Source: Akkermansia muciniphila (lineage in GTDB: Bacteria > Verrucomicrobiota > Verrucomicrobiia > Opitutales > Opitutaceae). Taken from it: a stretch of DNA of 64,000 nt. The stretch covers positions 62,001 to 126,000 of the forward strand of contig CAMCZZ010000005.1 of assembly GCA_945888375.1 (NCBI GenBank). Direction: 5' to 3'. Under the pieces are notes generated by a model. That model searched no databases. It was not told where the DNA came from and was given only the letters and a program-made list of their open reading frames with translations. Below, piece after piece: positions 1 through 8,620 of this stretch. A program made the translations under genes and the position numbers. Each line of letters begins with the position of its first letter. The stretch's first letter is position 1.

Positions 1-457
1 AAAAGCGGGGCGTGGTGGAGGGCGTAATCTCCACTTGATACAACCGGATGAGCGGGTGGCCGCCGCCGAGTGTGACGAGGTCGCCGTTCAGGCTGCTTTC
101 CACCTTTACCTGCATGTTGGACTGGCCGGAGCAGAGCCAGACCTCGCCGACAAGAACGTCGGAGAAGACGAGGGTTTTTTCGCCGCTGGTGATAGTGAGC
201 GTGTCTGGGGTGGCGCTGGCGGATTCGGGAGCGAGTTTGGCGAGCCACTTGCCCTCGGCGTCGGCGACGGTCTCGACCGACTGCCGGCCGAAGGAGATTT
301 TCACTGTGGCACCGGCGTCGGCCCGGCCCCACACCGGCAGGGGTTGGTCCCGCTGGAGGACCATGTGATCGGAGAAGATATTGGGCAGCTCGAGGGCCCG
401 GAGAAAAACCGGCGCGGCGAAGAGGAGCAGACCAAGCAGGGGACGAAGCAAAATCAT
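1..457 (-). CDS. Sialate O-acetylesterase-like SGNH esterase, N-terminal part
   Basis: Only the first 152 codons lie in the window; the C-terminus is beyond base 1. After a hydrophobic signal peptide (about residues 1-21) comes a beta-sandwich start, LPNIFSDHMVLQRDQPLPVW, then GEVWLCSGQSNMQ around residues 105-116. GQSNM carries the nucleophile serine (Ser113) of the sialate O-acetylesterase/SGNH family, which removes O-acetyl groups from sugars. The ATG overlaps the stop of the upstream transporter gene as ATGA, so the two are probably translationally coupled. In this locus it more likely deacetylates a plant or algal polysaccharide than sialic acid; that is inference. The track shows only shadow ORFs here because the true frame is open to the window edge. 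Confidence 0.85.
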   Translation of the reverse strand, partial: MILLRPLLGLLLFAAPVFLRALELPNIFSDHMVLQRDQPLPVWGRADAGATVKISFGRQSVETVADAEGKWLAKLAPESASATPDTLTITSGEKTLVFSDVLVGEVWLCSGQSNMQVKVESSLNGDLVTLGGGHPLIRLYQVEITPSTTPRF

Positions 458-1848
458 GGGGAGGCCGGGGTGGGGGCGGGGGATGGGCGGGCGATGCCGC
501 CAAACCAGAGCAGAGCGAGGGCGAGCGGGTGCAGGGCGGCCATGGCGAGGAACCACGGGCCGTAGCCCTGGCCGGACACCATCTCGAGCAGTGGACCGAG
601 CAGTTTCTGGAAGGCGGCGTCGAGGAAGCCGGCGGCCTTGGTGGACGGGCCGGAGACCATGACCGCGACGATCATGTTCATGATGATGCCGCCTAGCGTG
701 CTGCCCGCTGCCACCACGCTGAAAATCGTCCCGAGCGAGTGCTTGGGGGCGACGTCCACGATCAAGGCGCTGATGTTAATCAGCCAGGAAAGGGAGGCGA
801 AGACCACGATGCTGGTCAGCACCATGGTGGGAGGCAGACCGCTCACGCTGGCGATCAGTGGGGAGAGGGGCGTTATGCACGCGCAGCCCAGCATGACCCA
901 CAGACGGGCGCGAATGGGGGTGGCGCCGCGCTTGATCAACACGCCGGAGAGCCAGCCGCCGGCCAGGGAGCCGACGCCGGCGGCGGCGTAGACGATCCAG
1001 GTGATGGTGAGGTCGGACTGGGCGACGCCTCTGTCGGTATGCAAATACTTGGCGAACCAGAATTGATAAAAATACCAGACCGGATCGGTCAGCAGGCGGC
1101 CGACCAGCAGCAGCCAGAGGGGTTTGAAAGTGAGAACTTTTCCCCACGACCAGGCCTTCTCGTCGGTGGTGGGGTTGGGTGCAGGCGCGCCGTCCTGAAT
1201 ATAGTCCCTCTCGACCGGGGTGATAAACCGGCTCTCGGACGGCTTTCGATAAAGGAGAAGCCACGGGATGACCCAGAGCACGCCCAGCGCGCCGGTGATC
1301 AGAAACGCCATGCGCCAGCCGGTGCCGTGGCCGAAGAGCGAATTAACCCACGGCAGGTTCTCCGCGTAATCATAGGCGGCCAGGGGAATCACGATGTAGG
1401 GCGCGACGGTGGCGCCGATGGTGGCGCCCATGGTGTAGAAACCGATGGCGAGGGCGCGTTCCCGGGAGGGAAACCACTCCGAGACGATCTTCGAGGCGGC
1501 GGGCCAGATGCCGGCCTCGCCCAGGCCGAGCGAGAACCGCAGCGCGCTCATCGAGCGCATGCCCTGAGCCCAGGCGGTCGCGAGATTCGAGAGTGACCAC
1601 CAGACCACAAAAAGCAGGGTGCTGTTTCGGGTGCCCATTTTGTCCACCAGCTTGCCGGAAACGAGGTAGGCGAGCGTGTAGGCGACTAGGAAGATGTTCA
1701 GGATGTTCGCGTAGTCGCGGTTATCCAGGCCGAGGTCGGCCTGGATGGTCGGGGCGAGCACGGAGAGGACCTGGCGGTCCACGTAATTTAGGACCGCGGC
1801 GAGGAAAACCAGCACGACGATCCACCAGCGCATTCCTTTGATTTTCAT
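454..1848 (-). CDS. MFS transporter, hexuronate (ExuT-like) anion:cation symporter type
   Basis: A 464-aa inner-membrane protein with about 12 hydrophobic segments. The N-terminal NYVDRQVLSVLAPTIQADLG (residues 21-40) and GLGEAGIWPAASK (about 108-120) are typical of the anion:cation symporter family that includes ExuT; a loop 2-3 motif, GKLVDKMGTR, is at 65-74. Family members import hexuronates or other organic anions with protons. It starts 3 nt after the stop of the GH9-like gene and ends in an ATGA overlap with the esterase gene, so it is embedded in the degradation operon and probably imports its sugar-acid product. The family call is strong; the substrate is inferred. Confidence 0.85.
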   Translation of the reverse strand: MKIKGMRWWIVVLVFLAAVLNYVDRQVLSVLAPTIQADLGLDNRDYANILNIFLVAYTLAYLVSGKLVDKMGTRNSTLLFVVWWSLSNLATAWAQGMRSMSALRFSLGLGEAGIWPAASKIVSEWFPSRERALAIGFYTMGATIGATVAPYIVIPLAAYDYAENLPWVNSLFGHGTGWRMAFLITGALGVLWVIPWLLLYRKPSESRFITPVERDYIQDGAPAPNPTTDEKAWSWGKVLTFKPLWLLLVGRLLTDPVWYFYQFWFAKYLHTDRGVAQSDLTITWIVYAAAGVGSLAGGWLSGVLIKRGATPIRARLWVMLGCACITPLSPLIASVSGLPPTMVLTSIVVFASLSWLINISALIVDVAPKHSLGTIFSVVAAGSTLGGIIMNMIVAVMVSGPSTKAAGFLDAAFQKLLGPLLEMVSGQGYGPWFLAMAALHPLALALLWFGGIARPSPAPTPASP

Positions 1849-1851
1849 GAG

Positions 1852-3621
1852 TTATAGGGAAGGGGTGGTTTGTGAAGCGGAGTCGAACCGCAGGTAGGCC
1901 AGGCTGAGGCACCAGGCGGCGCCGTAGTTCACCCAGCCCTCGGCGTGGCGATAGGCGCCTTCCGGGTTGAAGGGGAACATCTCGCTGCCGGGCGCGGCGG
2001 AGAGGGATCCGCGGCATAGTTCAAGTCGGGCGCAGATACCTTCCTTGTGATGTTTCGGCCAGCCTCGTTCGACCTCGGGAAAGCCCATTTCCGGTTTGGC
2101 GGGTGCGGCCGCTAGGCGGGGGTTGCGACCGAAGATGTGGTCGATGGCGGCGGTGGATATCTGATCCAGCCGGGCTTTTTTAACCGGATCGTCTGTAACC
2201 CAACCGGCGGCGGTGGCGATGGCGGGAAACGATATCAGATTGCCGACATCGTTGAGCTTGGGAATCGACCAGTGCTCTTGCAGATCATACCTCCGGTAGT
2301 CCCAGAGGTTGTCCGACCGGCTCAGCGCGACGTCCACCCAAGCGTTGATTTTTTCTTTCAGGCCGGCGGGGGCCTCCCGAGGGTATTTTTGCAGCAGCCA
2401 TACGAGGTTGGGGATGGTGCGGTGCTCGCTCATCCGGTGCCCCTTGGTCGTGCGCGGATCGTTCCAATCGAGATTCATTATGCACCAGTCGGCCTGCTTG
2501 ACGGCGGCTTCGAGGTAGATTGCGGCGTCATCCCTGCCTTCCCGTTTGGCCACCTCATGCATGAGGAGATTTGGGACGATGGAATGGCCCGGCGCGTGTC
2601 TGCCTTTGTAGGGGTGAAGCAAGCCACCCATCGGGTTTCCCTCCTTAAGATCCGCCGGGGTCAGATACGTTTTCGGCTCCCACCACGGGCTGACTGCGAG
2701 GGAAGGTCTCCAATTGCCAAAGCAAAAATCCCGGCATCTTTGATAGAACGATTCGGGCAGCCATTTTTTAAGCGTCGGCCACGCCCAGATCACGTAGGCG
2801 ACCTGTTCCACCGTCTGGGGGTGAACCCTCCATTTGTCCGGATCGCTAGAGGGGTCCTGGGTCAGGGGATTGACCAGATAGAATCCCGCGCCCCAGTGGA
2901 TAAGTTTCACCACGTCCGGGGCATCGGCGGCTGGCGCTTCGAGATCATAGTAGGCCCGCACGGAATTCATGAAGCCCTTGCCGCCCGGGTCCTTGTCGAT
3001 GAAGTTGAATTCCGGTGCGATCGCACGCGGCTTGTCGGCGGCCCAGTCGATTTGTTTCGGCATGGATTCCACGCGGGCCGGGTCGGCGAGGTAAAACAGC
3101 ACCAAGGCCGGAAGGATGGCGTCGTAGTAGGTGCCGTCGCGCCAGGGGCAGCCGCCGTAGGCGCTGGCGTGGGTGCCGGTCGCGGAGCGGGCATCGTTCA
3201 GGAAGTCCACCGCGGGCTGCCAGAACTGCTCTCGATAAAGATCGGCCCGGATCAAGAAGGGGTCGCTGGCGGCGGGCGCGCCGTCCGCCGCTGGCACCTT
3301 GACTCGGTATCGCACGGAGGAATCGGCGGGCTGGAACGCCGAAAAATCGCCGATGCTGCCGGTGATTCGGCCTTGGAACACCGCCGTGCTCTCGTTCGCG
3401 GCGTGGAGGGTGAACGGCGTGTCGTCGGCGGCTTTGGGGGCGGTGAAGCGCTTCGGGCGTCCGGTCTCGTAGCCTACCTGGTTTACGGCGATGGGCTGCT
3501 GGCCGAATGCCGGATCGGACTCTGTAGCGACGGCGGCTAGACCGAGCAAGGGGCAGACCTGAAGGCCGGCCAGCAGGAACTGAACGAGACCTGGCCGGCG
3601 AGGGGAGCGGAGGAGAGGCAT
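1852..3621 (-). CDS. Secreted GH9-like glycoside hydrolase with N-terminal Ig-like domain
   Basis: 589 aa from an ATG at 3621. The track ORF runs further upstream only because that frame stays open inside the sulfatase gene. A signal peptide (about 1-32) is followed by an Ig-like segment beginning PIAVNQVGYETGRPKRF, the usual start of CelD_N domains found before GH9 catalytic domains. The rest (about 140-585) looks like an alpha/alpha-barrel: GRNPRL near 498 and AEGWVNYGAA near 560 resemble the GH9 C-terminal segments, with Glu561 in the position of the acid. Divergence from classic cellulases is large, so the true substrate and even the exact family are uncertain. It sits 29 nt after the sulfatase stop. 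Confidence 0.6.
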   Translation of the reverse strand: MPLLRSPRRPGLVQFLLAGLQVCPLLGLAAVATESDPAFGQQPIAVNQVGYETGRPKRFTAPKAADDTPFTLHAANESTAVFQGRITGSIGDFSAFQPADSSVRYRVKVPAADGAPAASDPFLIRADLYREQFWQPAVDFLNDARSATGTHASAYGGCPWRDGTYYDAILPALVLFYLADPARVESMPKQIDWAADKPRAIAPEFNFIDKDPGGKGFMNSVRAYYDLEAPAADAPDVVKLIHWGAGFYLVNPLTQDPSSDPDKWRVHPQTVEQVAYVIWAWPTLKKWLPESFYQRCRDFCFGNWRPSLAVSPWWEPKTYLTPADLKEGNPMGGLLHPYKGRHAPGHSIVPNLLMHEVAKREGRDDAAIYLEAAVKQADWCIMNLDWNDPRTTKGHRMSEHRTIPNLVWLLQKYPREAPAGLKEKINAWVDVALSRSDNLWDYRRYDLQEHWSIPKLNDVGNLISFPAIATAAGWVTDDPVKKARLDQISTAAIDHIFGRNPRLAAAPAKPEMGFPEVERGWPKHHKEGICARLELCRGSLSAAPGSEMFPFNPEGAYRHAEGWVNYGAAWCLSLAYLRFDSASQTTPSL

Positions 3622-3650
3622 GGGTGGGTTATTAGACGAGGGAGGTCGGA

Positions 3651-5150
3651 TCAAAGGCGGGTGCGCGGGCTGGCCTGGGCGGTCGCGAGTTGCTCGGCGA
3701 GGCGCTGGGCTTCGGCGGGGCGTAGCGCGAAAAGATTCTGTTTTTCCCCAGGGTCGGCGGAGAGGTCGAACAGGCCGGGGCGGGCCGGGGTGTCGGCGGC
3801 CTTGCGGGCGGACTTCCAGCCGTCGGCGGTGTCTAGGTCGGGAATATACTTCCACCGTCCGCTGCGCAGGGCGAGGCGGCCGTTGCCATCCTGGAGAATG
3901 AGGGAATCCCGTTTCGGCGCATCGGTGCGGCCGAGCAGGGGCGGCAGGAAATCGAAGCTGTCGGCAAACGCCTCCGCCGGCGGGGTGACTCCAGCGGCGG
4001 CGCAGATCGTGGCGGGTATGTCCAGTGTGGATACGAGATCGACTGATTCGCCGGGGCTGATCCGGGCGGGCCAGCGGACGATGAAGGGCACGCGGCTGCC
4101 ACCCTCCCAGAGGCCGGATTTTATGCCGCGAAACGGGCCGGTGGGGCGGTGACCCTGCTCCTCGTTGATGTAGGCGCCGTTGTCGCTGCTGTAGATGACG
4201 AGGGTGTTTTCCGCTAGGCCCAGGGTGTCGAGCGACTGCAGAAGTGCGCCGAGCGAGGCGTCGAATTCCAGCAGCAGGTCGGCGCGGTCGCCCAGGCCGC
4301 TGCGGCCCTTGAAGCGCGGGCCGGGGACCTTGGGGGCGTGGACGTTGTGGGGGGCGTAGTAGAGGAAGAATCGATTGGCCCGGTTGCGCTCGATGAACGC
4401 GATGCTTTCCCGGGTGTGGATATCGGCCAGCTCGGTGTCTTTCCACCACGCGGCTTTGCCGCCCTTGGCCCAACCGATGCGATTGCGGCCGGCGGCCCAG
4501 GGTGACATCCCGGCGGCCTCGGCCTCGGCTTTATCGTAGGTGTAGGAAACGGGATCGGCCGGATCGAGGCCCTCCACGCGGTGGTTCCGCACCAGCATGG
4601 TGGGGATGCGATCGTTGGTCGCGGGTATGCCGAAAAACTCGTCGAAGCCGACCTCCAGTGGACCGGGGCGAAGTTCTTGGTTGTAGTCCGGCTTGGTCAG
4701 GCCGAAGCCGAGGTGCCACTTGCCGATGATCGCGGTGCGGTAGCCGGCCTGGCGGAGAAGGCCGGGCGCGGTGGGTTGGTCGGTGGGGATGAGCAGCGGG
4801 GAGGCGCCGTTGGCCACCCCGCGGTTCACGCCGACCTTATCGCTGCGCCAAGCGTAGGACCCGGTGAGCAGGGAATAACGCGTCGGGGTGCATACTGCAG
4901 CGGACGAGTAGCCCTGGTCGAAGCGTCGGCCTTCGCGGGCGAGCCGGTCGATATTCGGGGTGGCGATCTGGGTGGCGCCGTAACAGCCGGCATCGCCCCA
5001 GCCGATGTCGTCGGCGAGGACCACGATGATATTGGGGGCGACCTCGACCGGGGGCGGCGGGCTAGCGGGTCGCGGGGAGGCGGCGAAAGCGCTCAGTGCG
5101 GTGGTCACGCCGAGAACGAAAAAACGGGAGAGCAGGGAAGGAATTTTCAC
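3651..5150 (-). CDS. Secreted S1-family sulfatase (arylsulfatase type)
   Basis: Hydrolyses sulfate esters. The GTG at 5150 is chosen because a signal peptide (KIPSLLSRFFVLGVTTALSAFA) follows directly; the track start at 5246 would overlap the upstream GH43-like gene and put charged sequence ahead of the signal. From this start it is 499 aa. Metal-binding LADDIGWGD is near 45-53, the sulfatase signature CTPTR at 87-91 (Cys87 is the formylglycine precursor), GKWHLG follows in mid-protein and SSDNGA completes the metal site. Maturation needs a formylglycine-generating enzyme, not present in this window. A second sulfatase of the same type lies at 8621-10219. Confidence 0.9.
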   Translation of the reverse strand: MKIPSLLSRFFVLGVTTALSAFAASPRPASPPPPVEVAPNIIVVLADDIGWGDAGCYGATQIATPNIDRLAREGRRFDQGYSSAAVCTPTRYSLLTGSYAWRSDKVGVNRGVANGASPLLIPTDQPTAPGLLRQAGYRTAIIGKWHLGFGLTKPDYNQELRPGPLEVGFDEFFGIPATNDRIPTMLVRNHRVEGLDPADPVSYTYDKAEAEAAGMSPWAAGRNRIGWAKGGKAAWWKDTELADIHTRESIAFIERNRANRFFLYYAPHNVHAPKVPGPRFKGRSGLGDRADLLLEFDASLGALLQSLDTLGLAENTLVIYSSDNGAYINEEQGHRPTGPFRGIKSGLWEGGSRVPFIVRWPARISPGESVDLVSTLDIPATICAAAGVTPPAEAFADSFDFLPPLLGRTDAPKRDSLILQDGNGRLALRSGRWKYIPDLDTADGWKSARKAADTPARPGLFDLSADPGEKQNLFALRPAEAQRLAEQLATAQASPRTRL

Positions 5151-5197
5151 CGTGGGTGTCTTGGGGTAAAGGGCGGTTTTGGGGCGAAGGGACGGCC

Positions 5198-6262
5198 TCA
5201 ATCGGTCGCAGGCGGGAGCGCCCCGAGCGACCACTGGTCGCGCCAAGGAATGGTCATGCGGCCGGTCTCGAACGAGATCGGCAGCCAGACGTGAAGGCTC
5301 TCGTAGGGGTGGTCGGGCTTGTTGATATCAAAAAAAGCGAGGTGGGTCGCGGTCGGTCCGGGCAGGGAAAGGATAAACGTGGACTGGCCGCCGTAGGTCA
5401 GTTCGGGGCCGAGACCGTTGTGGGGATTTACCCCTTCGCAGGGGTTGCCGTGATCCACCCAGGGGCCGAAAAGCGAAGAGGCGGAGAAAGAGCGGGCGGC
5501 GTTGGGGGCCCAGCCGGTCGAGCCCGAGGCGAGCAGCCAATAGCGTCCGTCGCGCTTCAACACGGCGGGCGCTTCGGTGGCCCGGGTGATGCCGGCCGCG
5601 ACCTCATAGGGACCGGCGGGGAGGAGGTAGTCGTCCTGCATTTTTCCCACCACCAAGGCTTTGTCGGGTTTACGGACTGCCAGGTGGTAAAGGGTGCCGT
5701 CGCTGTCTTGGAAAATCGCGAAATCGCCCGTGCCCTCCGGCGAGCCGCCGCCGAGAAACTTGTGTTGGTAAACGAAGGGGCCGGCCGGGCCGGTGGCGGT
5801 CGCCACTCCGACAAACCCGACCCGGGTGCCATGGCCGCGCAGATAAAGTTTAAAAAACAAAACGAAGCGGCGCGTCGTCGAATTATACACCACCTTGGGC
5901 CGGTCGAAATTGACTCCCGGGGTCAGGTCCCGGCTGGGTGGGGCGTCGATTGGCAGAACCAGGCCCAGATCCTGCCAGTTCATCAAATCGTGCGACGCGT
6001 AGGCATGCACTCCGCCGTCGGCGTGCTGGGCTTCGGACAGTCCCTCGATCTTGTGCGTGCCATACCAATAAAACAGACCCTGGTGGGAGAGCACGCCGCC
6101 GCCGTGGGCGTTGATCGGTTGTCCGCCGCCGTCCCGCCAGACCTGGCCGGGCTGGAACTCGGTCCGCGCGGGAGCCGTCGGAGCGGCAGCGGCCCCGGGT
6201 GCCGCGTGCGGGGCGAGCACGACTGCGAAAAACGCGAGGACGAGGGCGGCGGGGTGGGGCAT
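5198..6262 (-). CDS. Secreted GH43-like five-bladed beta-propeller glycosidase
   Basis: 354 aa from the ATG at 6262, with a signal peptide in the first 26 residues. INAHGGGVLSHQGLFYWYG opens the first propeller blade in a form typical of GH43 subgroups that act on galactans or xylose/arabinose side chains. GVNFDRPKVVYN (Asp, pKa modulator position) and RATEAPAVLKRDGRYWLL (Glu, general acid position) fit the GH43 catalytic set. The gene lies 26 nt after the GH50-like gene and 47 nt before the sulfatase. The family call is fairly secure from motifs; the linkage cleaved is not known. Confidence 0.75.
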   Translation of the reverse strand: MPHPAALVLAFFAVVLAPHAAPGAAAAPTAPARTEFQPGQVWRDGGGQPINAHGGGVLSHQGLFYWYGTHKIEGLSEAQHADGGVHAYASHDLMNWQDLGLVLPIDAPPSRDLTPGVNFDRPKVVYNSTTRRFVLFFKLYLRGHGTRVGFVGVATATGPAGPFVYQHKFLGGGSPEGTGDFAIFQDSDGTLYHLAVRKPDKALVVGKMQDDYLLPAGPYEVAAGITRATEAPAVLKRDGRYWLLASGSTGWAPNAARSFSASSLFGPWVDHGNPCEGVNPHNGLGPELTYGGQSTFILSLPGPTATHLAFFDINKPDHPYESLHVWLPISFETGRMTIPWRDQWSLGALPPATD

Positions 6263-6288
6263 GGGGTGGTGTTCGGGCGGGTGGGGCG

Positions 6289-8388
6289 TCACTTTTCCCC
6301 GGCGGGCCGGGGCGGAGGCGGACTGCCGATGCGGGTGGGGCGGGGGGAGCGGCGGTAGTCGTAGAGTTCGTCCGAAACGGCGGTGAAAGCCTCCACCAAT
6401 GAGACGACCGGGCGGTCCACGATGCTGACGAGGCCGACGCCGAAGTTTTCTCCATCGTAGCGGCCGGTGACGGCCTGGCCGGACCATTGAAACCAGTGGG
6501 CGCCGACGATCTGCGGGTGGCGGAGGGCGTCGGAGAGGTAGGCGTGGACGAGGTCGGCTTGGTTGCGCGAATCGGCGGCCCAGGTGAGTCCGACGCCCCA
6601 AACGCCGTAATCGCGGGTGCCGAAATGGAATTCTCCGATGAGGATCGGCTTATCGACGACGGTATGGATGGAAAAACCAGCCACGCCGTAGCGGTAGGCG
6701 TTCACGCTGACCACGTCGCAATGACGCGATGCGGCGGCGGTGACCACGGGATTCCACACGTGGAATCGGCACCCCAGATAAAGGTGTCGGGGGAAGTGTT
6801 TATCCATGGCCCGCGCGCAGGCTGCGAAATAGGTGTCCACATACAGGGCGAGAAAGTCCTCCAGGTCCTTTAGGTAGGCTCCGGGAACGTCGGGTCCGGA
6901 ATGCGGACGCACGTTTTCGAAAGAGTCGAATTCGCTGCCCCACGCCTGGTTGAGGGCGGCGAGCGTGGGGTGCCGTTGACGGAGGAAAGCCACCAGCGCC
7001 TGGCGAGCGGGCGTCCGGGGAGAGCTGCGGAGGATCTGGGCGACCAGCTCGGTGCCGCCTCTCCAATCGAGTTCGTTGTCGATGAACACGCCGAGCAACC
7101 AGGGGCTGTTGCCGTGGAGCGCGGCGAGGCTCGCGAGGTTGTTTTCCAGGTCGTTTTTGAACTCGGCCGAGTAGGGGTCGGCGATTTTTTTATTTTCGGC
7201 AATGTGCTGGTAGCCGACGTGAACGATGAGGCTGTAGGGGATGCGGCGGGACGCGGTCATATCATCCATCGACCAAGCGCCGGCGGTGTTGAATCCCCAG
7301 CTCAACATCCGCGCGATCGACACCTCGGCGTGGTCGCCGCGCCAGTTCGCCGGGTCGTGCTTCGCCTTCACGTTGTCGGTGTAGTGGTCGAGTTCCTCCC
7401 GGTCGCGCACCGCCTTGGGGAAGAGGTGTTCCCGCCCCTTCACGCGGGTCGTGGAGCTGGTGCCTGCGCCGTTGATGCCGAGCGACCAGAAGAGATGTCC
7501 CTCTGGGTCGACAAACCACCACCTCCCGTCGATTTTCTCCACCCGGAAAAAGCCCGTGGCGGCCCGCGGCGGGCTGCCGAGGTCGCCCCCGAAACGGCTG
7601 CGCCCGGCGCGAGGTCCCTTGGTGGCCGCGACCAAGGCCTGGTCTTGCCCGGCATCCGCCCGGAGCTCGGCGGCGTCCTCGGCTTTGCCCGGCCACGTCT
7701 TGCCGCAATCCTGACCGAGCTCGTCCACCAGGGGAAACGCGAGAGTATCTAGGCGCGCCGGGTCGACCGAGTATTCCGCCAGGCCGACGGGGTGTTTGAG
7801 GCGGAGAGTTTGTCCGCTTCTCGCGCCATGCCACGTTACCTCGACCGTCACCCGCACGATCGCGGCGGCATCCAAGTGGCGCCAGTGGCTTTGATGGCCC
7901 CAGGGGAAGGCGTAGAGGTCACCCAGCCGACGAACAAAGGCGTGATCTTTGGGCAGAGCGGGGCGGACCATGAATACATGCAGAGCGGTGTGCTCGCCCG
8001 GCCTGACTAAAAAGCGCGTTTCGACGCGCTTCGTGTAGTCGTCCTTCCGGCTGCTTGTGCCGCTCACCAGCACGTCCAGCTCTGCGTCTGATCCGTTTTG
8101 CACTTGGACGGCGAGATCGCGAAAAGCGGACAGATCCAGCACCTCCCCTGGATAGGAAAACTCGATCACTGCCCGGCCGACGGTGCCAGGCAGCGTCAGG
8201 TCCACCGCGCCTTCCACGCCGTGCTTTATTTGCTCGGCTCCAGTGACTTTTACCGAGGGCGCCGGAGGAGCCGAAGGGCCGGGGCCGGCGGGCGAGGAGG
8301 AGGCGCCCTTCCCGGCTAGGACCAGGCACAACACGAATGCGAGCCCGCAAAGGGGGCGCGCGGTCGTCGGCCGGGGGAGGGGCATCAT
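6289..8388 (-). CDS. Secreted GH50/agarase-like (clan GH-A) glycoside hydrolase
   Basis: 699 aa from the first of two adjacent ATGs at 8388; the track ORF extends upstream without a plausible signal sequence. A signal peptide covers about 1-30, a beta-rich carbohydrate-binding-like region about 45-275, then GFFRVEKIDGRWWFVDPEGH (279-298) leads into a TIM barrel. Candidate catalytic acids are Glu439 in FIDNELDW and Glu586 in LIGEFHFG, matching the beta-4 and beta-7 glutamates of clan GH-A. This layout is that of GH50 beta-agarases and GH42-like galactosidases. It is the first gene of the minus-strand operon and diverges from the second sulfatase. The precise family and substrate are inference. 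Confidence 0.7.
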   Translation of the reverse strand: MMPLPRPTTARPLCGLAFVLCLVLAGKGASSSPAGPGPSAPPAPSVKVTGAEQIKHGVEGAVDLTLPGTVGRAVIEFSYPGEVLDLSAFRDLAVQVQNGSDAELDVLVSGTSSRKDDYTKRVETRFLVRPGEHTALHVFMVRPALPKDHAFVRRLGDLYAFPWGHQSHWRHLDAAAIVRVTVEVTWHGARSGQTLRLKHPVGLAEYSVDPARLDTLAFPLVDELGQDCGKTWPGKAEDAAELRADAGQDQALVAATKGPRAGRSRFGGDLGSPPRAATGFFRVEKIDGRWWFVDPEGHLFWSLGINGAGTSSTTRVKGREHLFPKAVRDREELDHYTDNVKAKHDPANWRGDHAEVSIARMLSWGFNTAGAWSMDDMTASRRIPYSLIVHVGYQHIAENKKIADPYSAEFKNDLENNLASLAALHGNSPWLLGVFIDNELDWRGGTELVAQILRSSPRTPARQALVAFLRQRHPTLAALNQAWGSEFDSFENVRPHSGPDVPGAYLKDLEDFLALYVDTYFAACARAMDKHFPRHLYLGCRFHVWNPVVTAAASRHCDVVSVNAYRYGVAGFSIHTVVDKPILIGEFHFGTRDYGVWGVGLTWAADSRNQADLVHAYLSDALRHPQIVGAHWFQWSGQAVTGRYDGENFGVGLVSIVDRPVVSLVEAFTAVSDELYDYRRSPRPTRIGSPPPPRPAGEK

Positions 8389-8620
8389 GGGGAAAACGAG
8401 GAGAGGGCGGGTCTTGGACCGCGGTCGATCAGAGCAGAAAGGGCGCAGGAGGAGCGAGCTTCGGCGATCATCCTTTCTACTAGCTAGCGCAGAAGGGATG
8501 GCATTTCGCGGTTGACGACCTAAAATGCTAAGCAGACAAATTTCAAACAAAATCCTAAAACGAACTTCGCTCAGACCGCCCAGTTGGCTCAACGGGTGGG
8601 TTGGTCCCGTTTCTTGCGTT

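Noticed and set aside
3622-4473. Upstream extension of the GH9-like ORF to 873 aa in the track
   Set aside because: The extra part is an open antisense-like frame inside the sulfatase gene; a signal peptide and domain start fit the ATG at 3621.
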